Below are positions 17,688 to 27,645 of a stretch of 64,000 bases of DNA, one piece after another. Source of the DNA: Gordonia jinghuaiqii (GTDB lineage: Bacteria; Actinomycetota; Actinomycetes; Mycobacteriales; Mycobacteriaceae); the NCBI RefSeq assembly GCF_014041935.1, contig NZ_CP059491.1, forward strand, positions 1,488,001-1,552,000, written 5' to 3'. The notes beneath the pieces were generated by a model. It was not told the DNA's origin and searched no databases. It worked only from the letters and a program-made list of their open reading frames with translations. A program made the position numbers and the translations under genes. Within the stretch, counting starts at the first letter, position 1. Every line of letters begins with the position of its first letter.

Positions 17688-17753
17688 CCCGCGGTTCTCA
17701 GGCGTCGGTGCTCGGGCGTCGGTTCTCAGGCCCCGCGGTTGTCAGGCGTCGGG
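17688..17753. repeat. Local direct repeat between nitroreductase and TetR genes
   Basis: CCCGCGGTTCTCAGGCGTCGG (17688-17708) recurs with one change as CCCGCGGTTGTCAGGCGTCGG (17732-17752), with partial copies between. The second copy runs into the 3' end of the TetR gene. No stable terminator is obvious. Confidence 0.6.
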
Positions 17754-18398
17754 GGGCGGCACCTCACACCGCAACGCCGCCAGTGCCATCGCGGTGAGCA
17801 GCCGGCGTAGACCGTCCTGGTCGAAGGCGGGTAGCCGTGGCGAGGAGTTCAGCAATCCGAACATCGCGTGGACGCGAACGCGGGCCTCGTCGCGATCGAG
17901 GGTCCGGCCCTCGTCGTCGCTCACCGCGAGCAGTACGTCCACCCAGCGCTCGACATAGCGGCGCTGCAGCAGACGCACCTCGTGGTTGGCGGCCGGCGTC
18001 ATCGACGAGAGGTCCCGGTCCTGCACGGTGATCAGGTCGGGGCGCGTGACCAGGACGTCGATGTGGAAACCGATGAGCGCCACCAGCGTGGTGGCCGGCG
18101 GCTCGCCGCGGTCGACGACCTCGGCGCCGCCGTCGTGCAACCGGCGGCTGATGTCGATGAGCATGTCGTCGAGCAGCTCGGTCTTCGACGAGAAGTGGCG
18201 GTACATCGCCGGTCCGCTGACCCCTACCGCCCGGCCGATGTCCTCGAGGCGTACGCCCGCGAATCCGCGTTCGGCCATCTGTCGAGCCGCGGCGGACAGC
18301 AGTTCGGCGCGTCGGGCGGCCTTGGCCTGGGTGCGACGCGTGGGCGGACGGGGCGTGGAATCCGTCTCGTGCTCGGGCGGTTGGTGCGTCGTGGACAT
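17742..18398 (-). CDS. TetR family transcriptional regulator
   Basis: A 218-residue regulator. After a charged N-terminal tail, the TetR HTH spans about residues 28-75 (RAELLSAAARQMAERGFAGV, then LEDIGRAVGVSGPAMYRHFSSKTELL). The remaining helical ligand domain is of ordinary length. In M. tuberculosis a TetR gene (Rv2506) borders the leucine-catabolic acc/fad cluster; a similar cluster begins here 5.5 kb away with a palindromic operator, so this TetR is a candidate controller, though it is not adjacent. It could equally regulate the nearby nitroreductase. Confidence 0.9.
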   Translation of the reverse strand: MSTTHQPPEHETDSTPRPPTRRTQAKAARRAELLSAAARQMAERGFAGVRLEDIGRAVGVSGPAMYRHFSSKTELLDDMLIDISRRLHDGGAEVVDRGEPPATTLVALIGFHIDVLVTRPDLITVQDRDLSSMTPAANHEVRLLQRRYVERWVDVLLAVSDDEGRTLDRDEARVRVHAMFGLLNSSPRLPAFDQDGLRRLLTAMALAALRCEVPPPDA

Positions 18399-18585
18399 CG
18401 ATCCCGCACTCTACGCTCCCGGCCGGGCAGGTGACGGGTGGACGAAGTGGGCGATCGGTGCGGGACGGGCGCCGGAGGATCTAGTCTTGCGGGGTGTCGC
18501 GCCGCGAGTGCGCGACTCTCGGGGGCGGGTGCAGTGATCACACCGGTTCGCCGGTCGGCCCCACGGCATCGACGAGGAGTACACC

Positions 18586-19203
18586 GTGAACCCAGGCGAG
18601 CCCAACCATCCGGGCGGTCAGTGGTCGGGAGCCCAGCAGGGACCGCCTCAGAGCGGCGGAATGCCGGGTCAGCAGTGGGATCCCAATGCGCAGTACCAGT
18701 ATCCGGGCGGCGGCTGGGGTCCCGCGCCGCGAGCGCCGGGCCCGCGCCCCGATCTGTCGCTGATCTTCGCGCTGGCCTCCGCGGTCGCCGGGATCGTCAC
18801 CTACTTCATGGGTTTCCTCAGCTGGATCACGGTCTCTGCCGGTGCCGACGAGGAACTCGACCAATGGGGAACGCGGCTCGACGAGGGTGAGGGGGGAATC
18901 CCGGGCTTCTTCTCCTACGAGATCGTGCTGAACCCGGGCAAGTTCTTCATCGTTCTCGGCGTGGTCGCGGTGGCGACGAGCTTTGTGCTGGTCCCCAGAT
19001 ACCGCAGGGCACTGCCGTTCCTCGCGGTGATCGGGGTGGCCGCGTGGCTCGCACTGTTCGCGGCCGCGCTGGTGGTGCCGCCGTTCCTCGATCTCGGGGC
19101 CGGCGCCATCATCGGCCTGATCTTCGGAGCCCTGCAGGTGACGCTACTGATGGCGGCGGCATTCTTGTACGGTCTGAAGAAGGATGACGCAGTCCGGGGC
19201 TGA
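18586..19203 (+). CDS. DUF5336-type membrane protein
   Basis: A 205-residue protein with a Gly/Pro/Gln-rich cytoplasmic N-terminus (~60 residues) followed by four hydrophobic segments (LSLIFALASAVAGIVTYFMG and similar). It resembles mycobacterial DUF5336 proteins (34-kDa antigen family), whose function is unknown. The GTG start follows GAGGAG. It is a smaller paralogue of the gene at 34221. TAGTCT near 18481 could be its -10 box. The next gene begins inside its last codons. Confidence 0.8.
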   Translation: MNPGEPNHPGGQWSGAQQGPPQSGGMPGQQWDPNAQYQYPGGGWGPAPRAPGPRPDLSLIFALASAVAGIVTYFMGFLSWITVSAGADEELDQWGTRLDEGEGGIPGFFSYEIVLNPGKFFIVLGVVAVATSFVLVPRYRRALPFLAVIGVAAWLALFAAALVVPPFLDLGAGAIIGLIFGALQVTLLMAAAFLYGLKKDDAVRG

Positions 19204-20026
19204 CGACCGGTTCGACGAATCGCCGCGCCCACTGCATGCGGGTCCACCCGAGGACCCGTTGGTGGGCGCGTTTCGTCGTGCGGGATGTGTGTACGCCGAG
19301 GAGGAGGTCTGCATCCTGCGTGAACATGCCCGTACCGCAGACGAACTCGACGATCTGAGTACACGGCGTATCGCCGGGCAACCACTCGAGCACCTCGTGG
19401 GATGGGTGCAGTTCGGCGATCTCCGGCTCAGTGTCGGACCGGGGGTCTTCGTGCCCCGGCAACGGTCGCTGTTGCTGGCGCAGGCTGCGGTCGACGCGGC
19501 CGGAGGATTCGGCGAACCCGTTGTGCTGGAGCCCTTCTGCGGAGTCGCGCCGATCGCGTCGAGTGTCGCCGCGTCGGTCCCGGCCGCAGTGCTTCATGTC
19601 TGTGACGTCGATTCCGCCACGCTCGCTCATGCCCGCCGAAACCTCCCCGCGAACAGCGGGATACACCTGGGTTCCCTCCTGGAGCCGGTGCCGGCGGCGC
19701 TTCGTGGACACCTCGACGTGATCGCCGCGGTGCCGCCCTACGTTCCCGACGCCCAGATCGCCTTCCTGGCCCCCGAGGCGCGTGACCACGAACCCCGCAG
19801 AGCACTCACCGGCGGACCCGACGGGCTCGACCACATCGCCGCCCTCGTCGCCGATGCCCGCGTGTGGCTGCGGGCCGGGGGAGACCTGTTGATGGAGATG
19901 CACACCGCACAGTTCGACCTGCTGGCGAATCGGCTCGAGACGGACGTGAGTTTCGACGTCGACGCCATCGAGGGCGACGACGGTCAGACCGTGGTCGCAC
20001 GGCTTCGACGCCGCCGCGACGGTTGA
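19184..20026 (+). CDS. PrmC/HemK-like class I SAM-dependent methyltransferase
   Basis: A 280-residue protein. The N-terminal helical part contains IAGQPLEHLVGWVQFGDLRL and GPGVFVPRQRSLLLA, the hallmark R-x-E/Q-S/T region of PrmC-type methyltransferases. The SAM site is VLEPFCGVAPIASSVA and VCDVDSATLAHARRN. The catalytic N-P-P-Y of PrmC is V-P-P-Y here (AAVPPYVP), so the amide-nitrogen specificity may be lost. It is therefore a paralogue rather than the release-factor methyltransferase, which is usually next to prfA. The start overlaps the DUF5336 gene by 20 bp. Confidence 0.82.
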   Translation: MTQSGADDRFDESPRPLHAGPPEDPLVGAFRRAGCVYAEEEVCILREHARTADELDDLSTRRIAGQPLEHLVGWVQFGDLRLSVGPGVFVPRQRSLLLAQAAVDAAGGFGEPVVLEPFCGVAPIASSVAASVPAAVLHVCDVDSATLAHARRNLPANSGIHLGSLLEPVPAALRGHLDVIAAVPPYVPDAQIAFLAPEARDHEPRRALTGGPDGLDHIAALVADARVWLRAGGDLLMEMHTAQFDLLANRLETDVSFDVDAIEGDDGQTVVARLRRRRDG

Positions 20027-20070
20027 TCAGCCGACCGCACGATCACCGCCGCCGCAACAAGATCGGACGA

Positions 20071-23000
20071 TCAGATCCCCAGGATCGCCCGCAGCCGCGA
20101 CACCTCCGCGCGATACCGCTCGACGTTGCGCATCTTGATGCTCTCGTAGCCGCGCACCATGTCCGGCAACCCGGCGAGCTCGACAACCGTCGGCACCTGT
20201 GACTCCGTGATCGTCCCGGTGGCCGACGCCGCGAGGATCGAGTCGACCAGTTCCCGGTATTCGGCGACGAGTGCGCGTTCGGTGCGCCGGATCTCGCTGC
20301 GCCCGAACGGGTCCAGCGCGGTGCCGCGAAGCCGCTTCATCTTCGACAGTGCGCTCAGAGGAGCATCGGCCCACCGGCCGAGCGAGAGCTTCTCGCGCAT
20401 CCCCATGTTGCGCAGCGTCGGTGGGTGCAGTCGCACCGCGAGTTCGGCGTCGTCGCCGAACCGGTCGGCGACCCGCGCGGAGAACGCCGGGTCCCGGGTC
20501 AGCCGCGCCACCTCGTACTCGTCCTTGTAGGCCATCAGCTTGTGGAGACCACAGGCCACGGCGTCGGTCAGGGCAGGCCCGTGTCCGGCGTCGTGCACCT
20601 TCGTGACGACGTCGAGATAGTCCCGCGCATAACGTTCGTCGGCGTAGGCGACGAGGTCGTCGTATCGAAGTGCGATGGTCCGCGTGAGCTCGTCGTCGAG
20701 GCCGGACAGTCCGCCGACGACGCCGAGCGCGTGGGCCCCCGGCTCGGCGGCGGCCGTGCTCGGCCCGTGGAGTCCGGCGATGGTGGCCGACACGGTCGCG
20801 GGATCGGCGACGGTCTGCCGTCCACGGCGGAAGGCCTGCAGGTTCTTCTCGACGGCCACCGAGTTGAGTTCCACGGCCCGTTCGATCGACGACGCCGAGA
20901 TGGCCAGCGCCCCTGCTTGATACGCGGCGCCCACCATGAGCATGTTGGCGAACTGCTCGTCGTCGAACAGTGCCGTCGACAACGCGCCGGCGTCGAGGTA
21001 CACGCCGCGCGACACGTGCGCGTCGATCACGGAATGGACGGCGGCCTCGGCGGGGAAGCCGACGGCGGTGTCGATGACCATCAGGCCGGTCGGAACCTGC
21101 GTCGTCGAGACCACCGCGACGGTCTTCTCCGCAGCCGCGACCTTGAGGTTGACCGGGTCGGTGCCGACGAGCGGGTCGCAGACGAGATAGAGGTCGCAGT
21201 CGCCGGCGGCGACCTTGGCGGCCTGCTCGATCGCGCGCGGGGTGATCTTGATGTCGCTCACCACGGCACCGCCCTTCTGGGCGAGGCCGGTCATGTCGAC
21301 TGTCCGTGCGGCGTGCCCGTCGAGAACGGCAGCCGTCGCCAGGACCTGCGAGACCGTCACGACCCCGGTGCCGCCGATGCCGGTGACGCGGAGCGAGAAG
21401 GTCTCCCGCACAGCGGGAACCGCGGGTTCGGGGAGACCGTCGGCGGGGATGTCGGGGGCGCTCGGCCGGTTACGGGCCGACCCCGGGGTGACCGTGACGA
21501 ACGACGGACAGTCACCCTGCAGGCACGAGTAGTCGAGATTGCACGAACTCTGGTCGATCTGGGTCTTGCGGCCGAACTCGGTGTCCACGGGGTGAACCGA
21601 CAGGCAGTTGGACTTCTGGCCGCAATCCCCGCATCCCTCGCAGATGCGCTCGTTGATCATCACGCGCCGGGTCGGTGTGGGCATGGTGCCGCGCTTGCGC
21701 TTGCGCCGCTTCTCCGCGGCGCAATGCTGATCGTGGATCAGTACCGTGACGCCGGGAACGGCGGCGAGTTCGTTCTGGACCTCGAGCATGTCGTCGCGGT
21801 GACGAATCTCCACCGATTTCGGGAGGCGCAGCCCCCGAGCATGTTTCGGGTCGTCGGTGGTGACGACGATCTTGGCCACGCCCTCATCGAGGAGAAGCGA
21901 CGACAACCGCGGCAGGCCCATCGCACCGACGGGGTCCTGCCCGCCGGTCATCGCGACGGTCCCGTTGTAGAGCAACTTGTAGGTGATGTTCACCCCCGAG
22001 GCGACAGCGGCCCGCAGTGCCAGCGAACCGGAGTGCATGAACGTCCCGTCTCCGACGTTCTGCACGAAGTGGTCGGCGGACACGAACGGCGCCATGCCGA
22101 TCCACTGTGCGCCCTCGCCGCCCATCTGGGTGATGCCGGCGATGTCGCCGACCTGCCGGGGGTCCATCAGCAACACCATCGCGTGGCAGCCGATACCCGC
22201 GCCGACGAGGGTGTCCTGGGAGACCTTCGTCGAACTGTTGTGGGGACACCCCGAACAGAAGTACGGGGTCCGCACAGCCAGGGGGAGCTCGATTCGAGTG
22301 CGTCGCCGAGCTTGTCGGTCCAGCCAGGTCTGTGCCGCGTCGACCTGGTGGCGGGCGAGGCGCTCGGCCAGGCCTCGGGTCACGGCGTCGACGTCGAGTT
22401 CGCCGAAGCGGGAGAACAGCGTCGAACCGTCCTCGTGGACCTTGCCGACGATGCGGGGTGCACGCGGATGGCGGAAGAGGATGTCGCGCATCATCGTCTC
22501 GATGAAGTCGCGTTTCTCCTCGATGACGATGACCTCGTCGAGGTCGCCGGTGGCGGTGCCGAACACGAAGCGGTTCAGGATGTCCCGCTCGATCGGGTAC
22601 ACCATCCCGAGTTTGAGGATGCGGATGCCGAGCCGGCGCAGGTCGTCGTCGTCGATGTTCATCAGGCGCAGCGCTTCGCGCAGATCGAGGTAGGTCTTGC
22701 CGGCCGCAACGATGCCGATCCGGTCGTCGGGGCTCGAGACCACGACCCGGTTGATGCCGTTGAGGCGCGCGTATTCCTGCGCGCGGGGCAGGCGGATGGT
22801 CAGCTGATTCTGTTCGAGCTCCATGAGGGCGGCACCGAGGAGTCGCCCGCTGGGCACATGCGGACTCCGCCCGAGGCCGCCGTATACGGGTGCGACGCGG
22901 GCGGGGTCGACGTGCGCGGTCGACGCGCCATCGGCGACATGGGCGGAGATCTTGAGTGAGGTCCACAACCCGCTCGCCCGACTCATGAGGGCCGCGTGCA

Positions 23001-23652
23001 CACCGAGATCGAGGATGTCCTGGGAGTCGGCAGGGTAGAGGATCGGCATGTAGAGATCTGCGAGGGCCATCTCCGAGGCGCAGGGGACCGTCGAGGACTT
23101 GGCGCCCGGGTCGTCGCCGACGAGGGCCACCGCACCGCCGGACGGATGGGTGCCGATGAGGTTGGCGTGGCGCAGAGCGTCGGTGGCGCGGTCGAGGCCG
23201 GGGGCCTTGCCGTACCAGTAACCGACGACGCCGTCGCGGAGCGCGCCACCGGCCGCCGGACTCAGGTCGGCGACCTGTGCGGCGAGCTGCGAACCCATCA
23301 CCGCGGTCGCTGCCAGCTCTTCGTTCAGGCCGGGCCGGTGGGTGATGTCGTAGGGGGCGAGCAGGTCGTGTCGGCGGGCGAGTTCGAGGTCGTAACCGGC
23401 CAGGGGTGAACCCTCGTACCCGGAGATGAACGACGCGGTCCGCAGATCGTGGCGGCGGTCGAGGTGAGCGCGGTCGGCAACCATGCGGACGAGGGCCTGG
23501 ATGCCGGTGAGGTAGATGTCGCCCGATTCGCGGGCGTAGCGATCGTCGAGCGAGAAGCCCGCGATGCCGGGCTCCGGAGGCAGTGCGTCGCGGGAGCGGC
23601 GATCGGGGGTCGGCACGGACACCGGGTGTGCGCGGTCGTCTGCGAGGGTCAT
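20071..23652 (-). CDS. Fused indolepyruvate ferredoxin oxidoreductase-type 2-oxoacid oxidoreductase
   Basis: A 1193-residue enzyme combining all subunits of an IOR-type 2-oxoacid:ferredoxin oxidoreductase. I chose the ATG at 23652, preceded by AGGTAA, over a longer frame. Domains in order: N-terminal PFOR-like region (FISGYEGSPLAGYDLEL); TPP-binding core near residue 535 (NVGDGTFMHSG, YNGTVAMTGGQDP); an Fe-S segment near 670 (CEGCGDCGQKSNC and later cysteines); and a gamma domain near 757 (GIGGTGVVTVSQVLATAAVLDG). Such enzymes convert 2-oxoacids plus CoA to acyl-CoA, CO2 and reduced ferredoxin. It is divergent from the leucine-type operon, so a branched-chain or aromatic 2-oxoacid is plausible. 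Confidence 0.9.
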   Translation of the reverse strand: MTLADDRAHPVSVPTPDRRSRDALPPEPGIAGFSLDDRYARESGDIYLTGIQALVRMVADRAHLDRRHDLRTASFISGYEGSPLAGYDLELARRHDLLAPYDITHRPGLNEELAATAVMGSQLAAQVADLSPAAGGALRDGVVGYWYGKAPGLDRATDALRHANLIGTHPSGGAVALVGDDPGAKSSTVPCASEMALADLYMPILYPADSQDILDLGVHAALMSRASGLWTSLKISAHVADGASTAHVDPARVAPVYGGLGRSPHVPSGRLLGAALMELEQNQLTIRLPRAQEYARLNGINRVVVSSPDDRIGIVAAGKTYLDLREALRLMNIDDDDLRRLGIRILKLGMVYPIERDILNRFVFGTATGDLDEVIVIEEKRDFIETMMRDILFRHPRAPRIVGKVHEDGSTLFSRFGELDVDAVTRGLAERLARHQVDAAQTWLDRQARRRTRIELPLAVRTPYFCSGCPHNSSTKVSQDTLVGAGIGCHAMVLLMDPRQVGDIAGITQMGGEGAQWIGMAPFVSADHFVQNVGDGTFMHSGSLALRAAVASGVNITYKLLYNGTVAMTGGQDPVGAMGLPRLSSLLLDEGVAKIVVTTDDPKHARGLRLPKSVEIRHRDDMLEVQNELAAVPGVTVLIHDQHCAAEKRRKRKRGTMPTPTRRVMINERICEGCGDCGQKSNCLSVHPVDTEFGRKTQIDQSSCNLDYSCLQGDCPSFVTVTPGSARNRPSAPDIPADGLPEPAVPAVRETFSLRVTGIGGTGVVTVSQVLATAAVLDGHAARTVDMTGLAQKGGAVVSDIKITPRAIEQAAKVAAGDCDLYLVCDPLVGTDPVNLKVAAAEKTVAVVSTTQVPTGLMVIDTAVGFPAEAAVHSVIDAHVSRGVYLDAGALSTALFDDEQFANMLMVGAAYQAGALAISASSIERAVELNSVAVEKNLQAFRRGRQTVADPATVSATIAGLHGPSTAAAEPGAHALGVVGGLSGLDDELTRTIALRYDDLVAYADERYARDYLDVVTKVHDAGHGPALTDAVACGLHKLMAYKDEYEVARLTRDPAFSARVADRFGDDAELAVRLHPPTLRNMGMREKLSLGRWADAPLSALSKMKRLRGTALDPFGRSEIRRTERALVAEYRELVDSILAASATGTITESQVPTVVELAGLPDMVRGYESIKMRNVERYRAEVSRLRAILGI

Positions 23653-23842
23653 GGGGTTACCTGGCCTTCTATGTGCGGTGGTCGATGCCGGGGGTGGTGG
23701 CGGTTCGACGCATCGGTTGTGGCGGCCCGGGGTGGTGGGCCTGCCACCACAGTACGAGAAGACGTGACGGGCGTCACGTTCGTCGCGGTTCGGCCGCGAA
23801 TCGATGCGTGACACCGACCACCGGGTCGCGTAGCATCCCTCT

Positions 23843-23862
23843 CAGTTAATTCCAACTAACTG
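23843..23862. promoter_or_regulatory. 20-bp palindromic operator upstream of the accD1 operon
   Basis: CAGTTAATTCCAACTAACTG is an inverted repeat with arms CAGTTA and TAACTG, further flanked by CCCT and AGGG. It lies 11 bp before the GTG at 23874, in the divergent gap between the oxidoreductase and accD1. TetR or GntR binding is a reasonable inference. Confidence 0.7.
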
Positions 23863-23873
23863 AAGGGTCGACG

Positions 23874-25451
23874 GTGACCAGCACGCTCGACGGCTTCCGG
23901 GCCGCCCACCAGCAGAATCTCGACCTCCTCAACCGGCGCCTGCGTGAGGTGTCGGCGGGTGGCGGCGCCAAGGCCCGGGAACGCCACGTCTCCCGCGGCA
24001 AGCTGCTCCCGCGCGATCGCGTCGACGGCCTGCTCGACGTCGGATCCCCCTTCATCGAGGTCGCACCGCTCGCTGCCTTCGGCATGTACGACGACAAGGC
24101 TCCGGCCGCGGGCGTCATCGCCGGCGTCGGACGCGTCGCCGGCCGCGAATGCATGATCGTCGCGAACGATGCGACCGTCTCCGGCGGTACCTACTACCCG
24201 GTGACGGTGAAGAAACACCTGCGCGCACAGGAGATCGCCGCGGCCAACCGGTTGCCGTGCATCTACCTCGTCGACTCCGGCGGCGCGATGCTCCTGCAGC
24301 AGGACGAGGTCTTTCCCGACCGCGACCACTTCGGCCGGATCTTCTACAACCAGGCGACGATGAGTGCCGCGGGTATCCCGCAGATCGCCGCGGTACTCGG
24401 CTCCTCGACCGCCGGCGGCGCCTACGTTCCGGCGATGAGCGACGAGACGGTCATCGTCCGCAACCAGGGGACCATCTTCCTGGCGGGTCCGCCGCTGGTG
24501 AAGGCCGCCACCGGTGAGGATGTCACCGCCGAGGACCTCGGCGGCGGCGCGATGCACTCGTCGGTCTCCGGTGTCACCGATCACCTCGTGGACAACGACC
24601 AGCAGGCGCTGGCCAAGGTTCGCGAGATCGTCGCGACGCTCGGTCCGCGGGAGGCGCCGCAGTGGGAGACGATCCCGTCGCGCGAGCCGCTACGACCGCA
24701 GAGTGACATCTACGACGTCGTGCCCACCGATCCCAGGACCCCCTACGATGTTCGTTCGGTCATCGAGATCATCTGCGATGCAGGCGAATACACCGAATTC
24801 AAGGCGAACTACGGCACCACGCTCGTCACCGCCTTCGCGCACATCCACGGCCATCCGGTCGGTATCATCGCCAACAATGGTGTCCTGTTCAGCGAATCCG
24901 CCCTCAAGGGTGCACATTTCATCGAGCTGTGCGATCAGCGTCGAATCCCGTTGCTGTTCCTGCAGAACATCACCGGGTTCATGGTCGGCAAGGCCTACGA
25001 GCAGGGTGGTATCGCCAAGAACGGCGCCAAGATGGTGAATGCCGTCGCCTGCGCCCGCGTCCCCAAATTCACCGTGATGGTCGGCGGGTCCTTCGGTGCG
25101 GGCAACTACTCGATGTGCGGCCGCGCGTACTCGCCGAGGTTCCTGTGGATGTGGCCCAACGCGCGGATCTCGGTCATGGGCGGACCCCAGGCCGCCGACA
25201 CCCTGGGCACGGTGCGACGCAACCAGCTCGAACGATCGGGCGGCGAGTGGTCGGCGGAGGACGAGGAGTCGTTCAAGGCGCCCATCCGCGAACAGTTCGA
25301 GCGCCAGTCCGACGCCTACTACTCGACGGCTCGGCTCTGGGACGACGGCATCATCGATCCCGCCCAGACCAGAACCCTGCTCGGTCTGGCCCTCGAGACC
25401 GCCAGGTACGCACCGCTCGCCGACCCGCGCTACGGCGTCTTCCGGATGTGA
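23874..25451 (+). CDS. accD1: Acyl-CoA carboxylase beta subunit (probable 3-methylcrotonyl-CoA carboxylase)
   Basis: A 525-residue carboxyltransferase that moves CO2 from biotin to an acyl-CoA. The sequence begins with [34 protein letters not shown], typical of the MccB/AccD1 group. Other motifs: [29 protein letters not shown] and [34 protein letters not shown]. The aromatic [11 protein letters not shown] segment and length fit methylcrotonyl-CoA rather than propionyl-CoA carboxylases. First gene of an operon with accA1 and later leucine-pathway enzymes; a palindrome overlaps its promoter region. Start GTG at 23874. Confidence 0.88.
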   Translation: MTSTLDGFRAAHQQNLDLLNRRLREVSAGGGAKARERHVSRGKLLPRDRVDGLLDVGSPFIEVAPLAAFGMYDDKAPAAGVIAGVGRVAGRECMIVANDATVSGGTYYPVTVKKHLRAQEIAAANRLPCIYLVDSGGAMLLQQDEVFPDRDHFGRIFYNQATMSAAGIPQIAAVLGSSTAGGAYVPAMSDETVIVRNQGTIFLAGPPLVKAATGEDVTAEDLGGGAMHSSVSGVTDHLVDNDQQALAKVREIVATLGPREAPQWETIPSREPLRPQSDIYDVVPTDPRTPYDVRSVIEIICDAGEYTEFKANYGTTLVTAFAHIHGHPVGIIANNGVLFSESALKGAHFIELCDQRRIPLLFLQNITGFMVGKAYEQGGIAKNGAKMVNAVACARVPKFTVMVGGSFGAGNYSMCGRAYSPRFLWMWPNARISVMGGPQAADTLGTVRRNQLERSGGEWSAEDEESFKAPIREQFERQSDAYYSTARLWDDGIIDPAQTRTLLGLALETARYAPLADPRYGVFRM

Positions 25452-25509
25452 TGGTCGTGACGACGCCCACCCCGACCCTCCCGCCCCGCCTACCCCGAGG
25501 ACCCCGACC

Positions 25510-27597
25510 GTGAGTACCAGACCCATCCGAAGTGTCCTGGTGGCCAACCGTGGGGAGATCGCGTGCCGCGTGATCGACACGTTGCGCCGCATGGGTATCC
25601 GCAGCATCGCGGTCTACTCCGACGCCGACGCCCACGCCCGTCACGTCCACCAGGCCGACGTCGCCGTACGCATCGGCCCGGCCGCCGCGACGCAGAGCTA
25701 CCTCGACATCGGTGCCGTGGTCGACGCCGCGCGCAAGACCGGCGCCGACGCTGTTCATCCGGGCTATGGGTTCCTCTCGGAGAACCAGAAGTTCGCGGCC
25801 GCGCTGGCCGACGCGGGCATCGTGTTCATCGGTCCGCCCACCGAGGCGATCGCGACGATGGGCGACAAGATCGCCGCCCGTGCCGCGGTCACCGCACGCG
25901 AGGTCCCCGTGGTCCCCGGACTGTCACGACCGGGACTCACCGACGACGACCTCATCGCCGCGGCCCCCGACATCGGATTCCCCGTGCTCATCAAGCCCAG
26001 CGCGGGCGGGGGCGGCAAGGGCATGCACCGGGTCGCCGACCCGACCGAACTCCCCGCGGCGCTGCAGCGGGCACGCCGCGAGGCCGGTGCGGCCTTCGGT
26101 GACGACGCGCTGTTCCTGGAGCATTTCGTCGACACCCCGCGCCACATCGAGGTGCAGGTGCTGGCCGACGAGCACGGCAACGTCATCCACCTCGGCGAAC
26201 GCGAATGCTCCCTGCAGCGACGCCATCAGAAGGTCATCGAGGAGGCGCCGTCGGCGCTTCTCGACGCCGACACCCGGGCCCGCATCGGTGCGGCGGCCTG
26301 CGACGCCGCACGCAGCGTCGGCTACACCGGCGCCGGCACCGTCGAGTTCATCGTGTCCGCCCACCGCCCGGACGAGTTCTTCTTCATGGAGATGAACACC
26401 CGGCTGCAGGTCGAACACCCCGTGACCGAGCTCGTCACCGGAATCGACCTGGTGGAACAGCAGATCCGAGTCGCTCGCGGCGAGGTACTCGGCCTCGCGC
26501 AGGACTCGATCACCCTCACCGGACACGCCGTCGAGGCGCGCGTCTACGCCGAGGACCCCGCCCGCGGCTTCCTGCCCACCGGCGGCACCATCGAACACCT
26601 CGTCCACCCCGACACCTCACCGGGCAGCGGCGTGCGCGTCGACTCGGCGATGCTCGACGGTCTGCGCGTCGGCAGCGATTACGATCCGATGCTCGCCAAG
26701 GTCATCGCCTACGGCAGTGATCGCGAGGAAGCACTCGAACGACTCGACCAGGCACTCGCCCACACCCGCGTGCTCGGCGTCGTCACCAACATCGACTTCT
26801 GCCGCTTCGTGTTACGTCACCAGGCCGTGATCGACGCCGAGCTCGACACCGAGCTCCTCGACCGGCTCGTATCCGATTACACCGTGGGCGAACCCGCACC
26901 CGAAGCGCAGGTGCTCGTCGGCCTGGCGCGCATCGGGACACGGGAGCGCGGCGACATCTGGTCGTCGGCTGTCGGCTGGCGGGTCGGACAACCGGCACCG
27001 GTCATCACGCGGCTCGTCAGCGGCGGGCACCACTGCACCGTGGAGATCCTCGTCGACTCCGCCGACTCCGAGTCGGTGTCCGGCACCGCGACAGTGACAT
27101 ACGCCGACGACGAGTCGCGCGCGCCGTGGACGGCCGATGTGGTCTACCTACCGGCCCGACCCGGCGACGGCCGCGACTCCGACCGGCTCATCGTCGACGG
27201 TGTGAGCCAGTCCTGGTCCTCGGCCCGGGTCGGTGAGACCTGGTGGGTGGCCGGACCATCGGGCACGCGGGTTCTCGACCTGGCCCGCCCGCTGCTCGAC
27301 GAGGCCGCCGACGAGCACGCCGGCGAGATCGTCAGTCCGATGCCGGGGACCGTGGTCGCGGTGGGGGCGCACGACGGCGACGAGGTGACCGCGGGCGCGT
27401 CGATCGTCGTGGTCGAGGCCATGAAGATGGAGCATGCGCTGACCGCATCCGTCGACGGCACCGTCGACATCTCGGTGACCGTGGGGGACAAGGTCGATGC
27501 CGGACAGATCCTGGCCGTCGTGACCCCTGCGGCCGACGCCGACCCCGCCGACCCCGACACCGCCGACCCCGCGACGCCGAACGCTGCCGCGTCCTGA
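25510..27597 (+). CDS. accA1: Biotin-dependent acyl-CoA carboxylase alpha subunit (biotin carboxylase + BCCP)
   Basis: A 695-residue protein starting at the GTG at 25510; the longer open frame belongs to overlap with accD1. Biotin carboxylase domain: [31 protein letters not shown], the ATP-grasp loop [11 protein letters not shown] near 160, and [14 protein letters not shown] near 295. A linker leads to the biotinyl domain with [10 protein letters not shown]; Lys639 is the biotinylated residue. The last 20 residues are an Asp/Pro/Ala tail. It provides the carboxybiotin used by AccD1, 58 bp upstream. The pair matches the mycobacterial leucine-degradation carboxylase. Confidence 0.92.
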   Translation: MSTRPIRSVLVANRGEIACRVIDTLRRMGIRSIAVYSDADAHARHVHQADVAVRIGPAAATQSYLDIGAVVDAARKTGADAVHPGYGFLSENQKFAAALADAGIVFIGPPTEAIATMGDKIAARAAVTAREVPVVPGLSRPGLTDDDLIAAAPDIGFPVLIKPSAGGGGKGMHRVADPTELPAALQRARREAGAAFGDDALFLEHFVDTPRHIEVQVLADEHGNVIHLGERECSLQRRHQKVIEEAPSALLDADTRARIGAAACDAARSVGYTGAGTVEFIVSAHRPDEFFFMEMNTRLQVEHPVTELVTGIDLVEQQIRVARGEVLGLAQDSITLTGHAVEARVYAEDPARGFLPTGGTIEHLVHPDTSPGSGVRVDSAMLDGLRVGSDYDPMLAKVIAYGSDREEALERLDQALAHTRVLGVVTNIDFCRFVLRHQAVIDAELDTELLDRLVSDYTVGEPAPEAQVLVGLARIGTRERGDIWSSAVGWRVGQPAPVITRLVSGGHHCTVEILVDSADSESVSGTATVTYADDESRAPWTADVVYLPARPGDGRDSDRLIVDGVSQSWSSARVGETWWVAGPSGTRVLDLARPLLDEAADEHAGEIVSPMPGTVVAVGAHDGDEVTAGASIVVVEAMKMEHALTASVDGTVDISVTVGDKVDAGQILAVVTPAADADPADPDTADPATPNAAAS

Positions 27598-27645
27598 CAC
27601 GCCCCCCGACACACAGACAGAGACAACGAGACCAGAAGGGCCCTC

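Noticed and set aside
20425..22959. 844-codon plus-strand frame inside the oxidoreductase
   Set aside because: Antisense shadow of a gene with clear TPP and Fe-S motifs.
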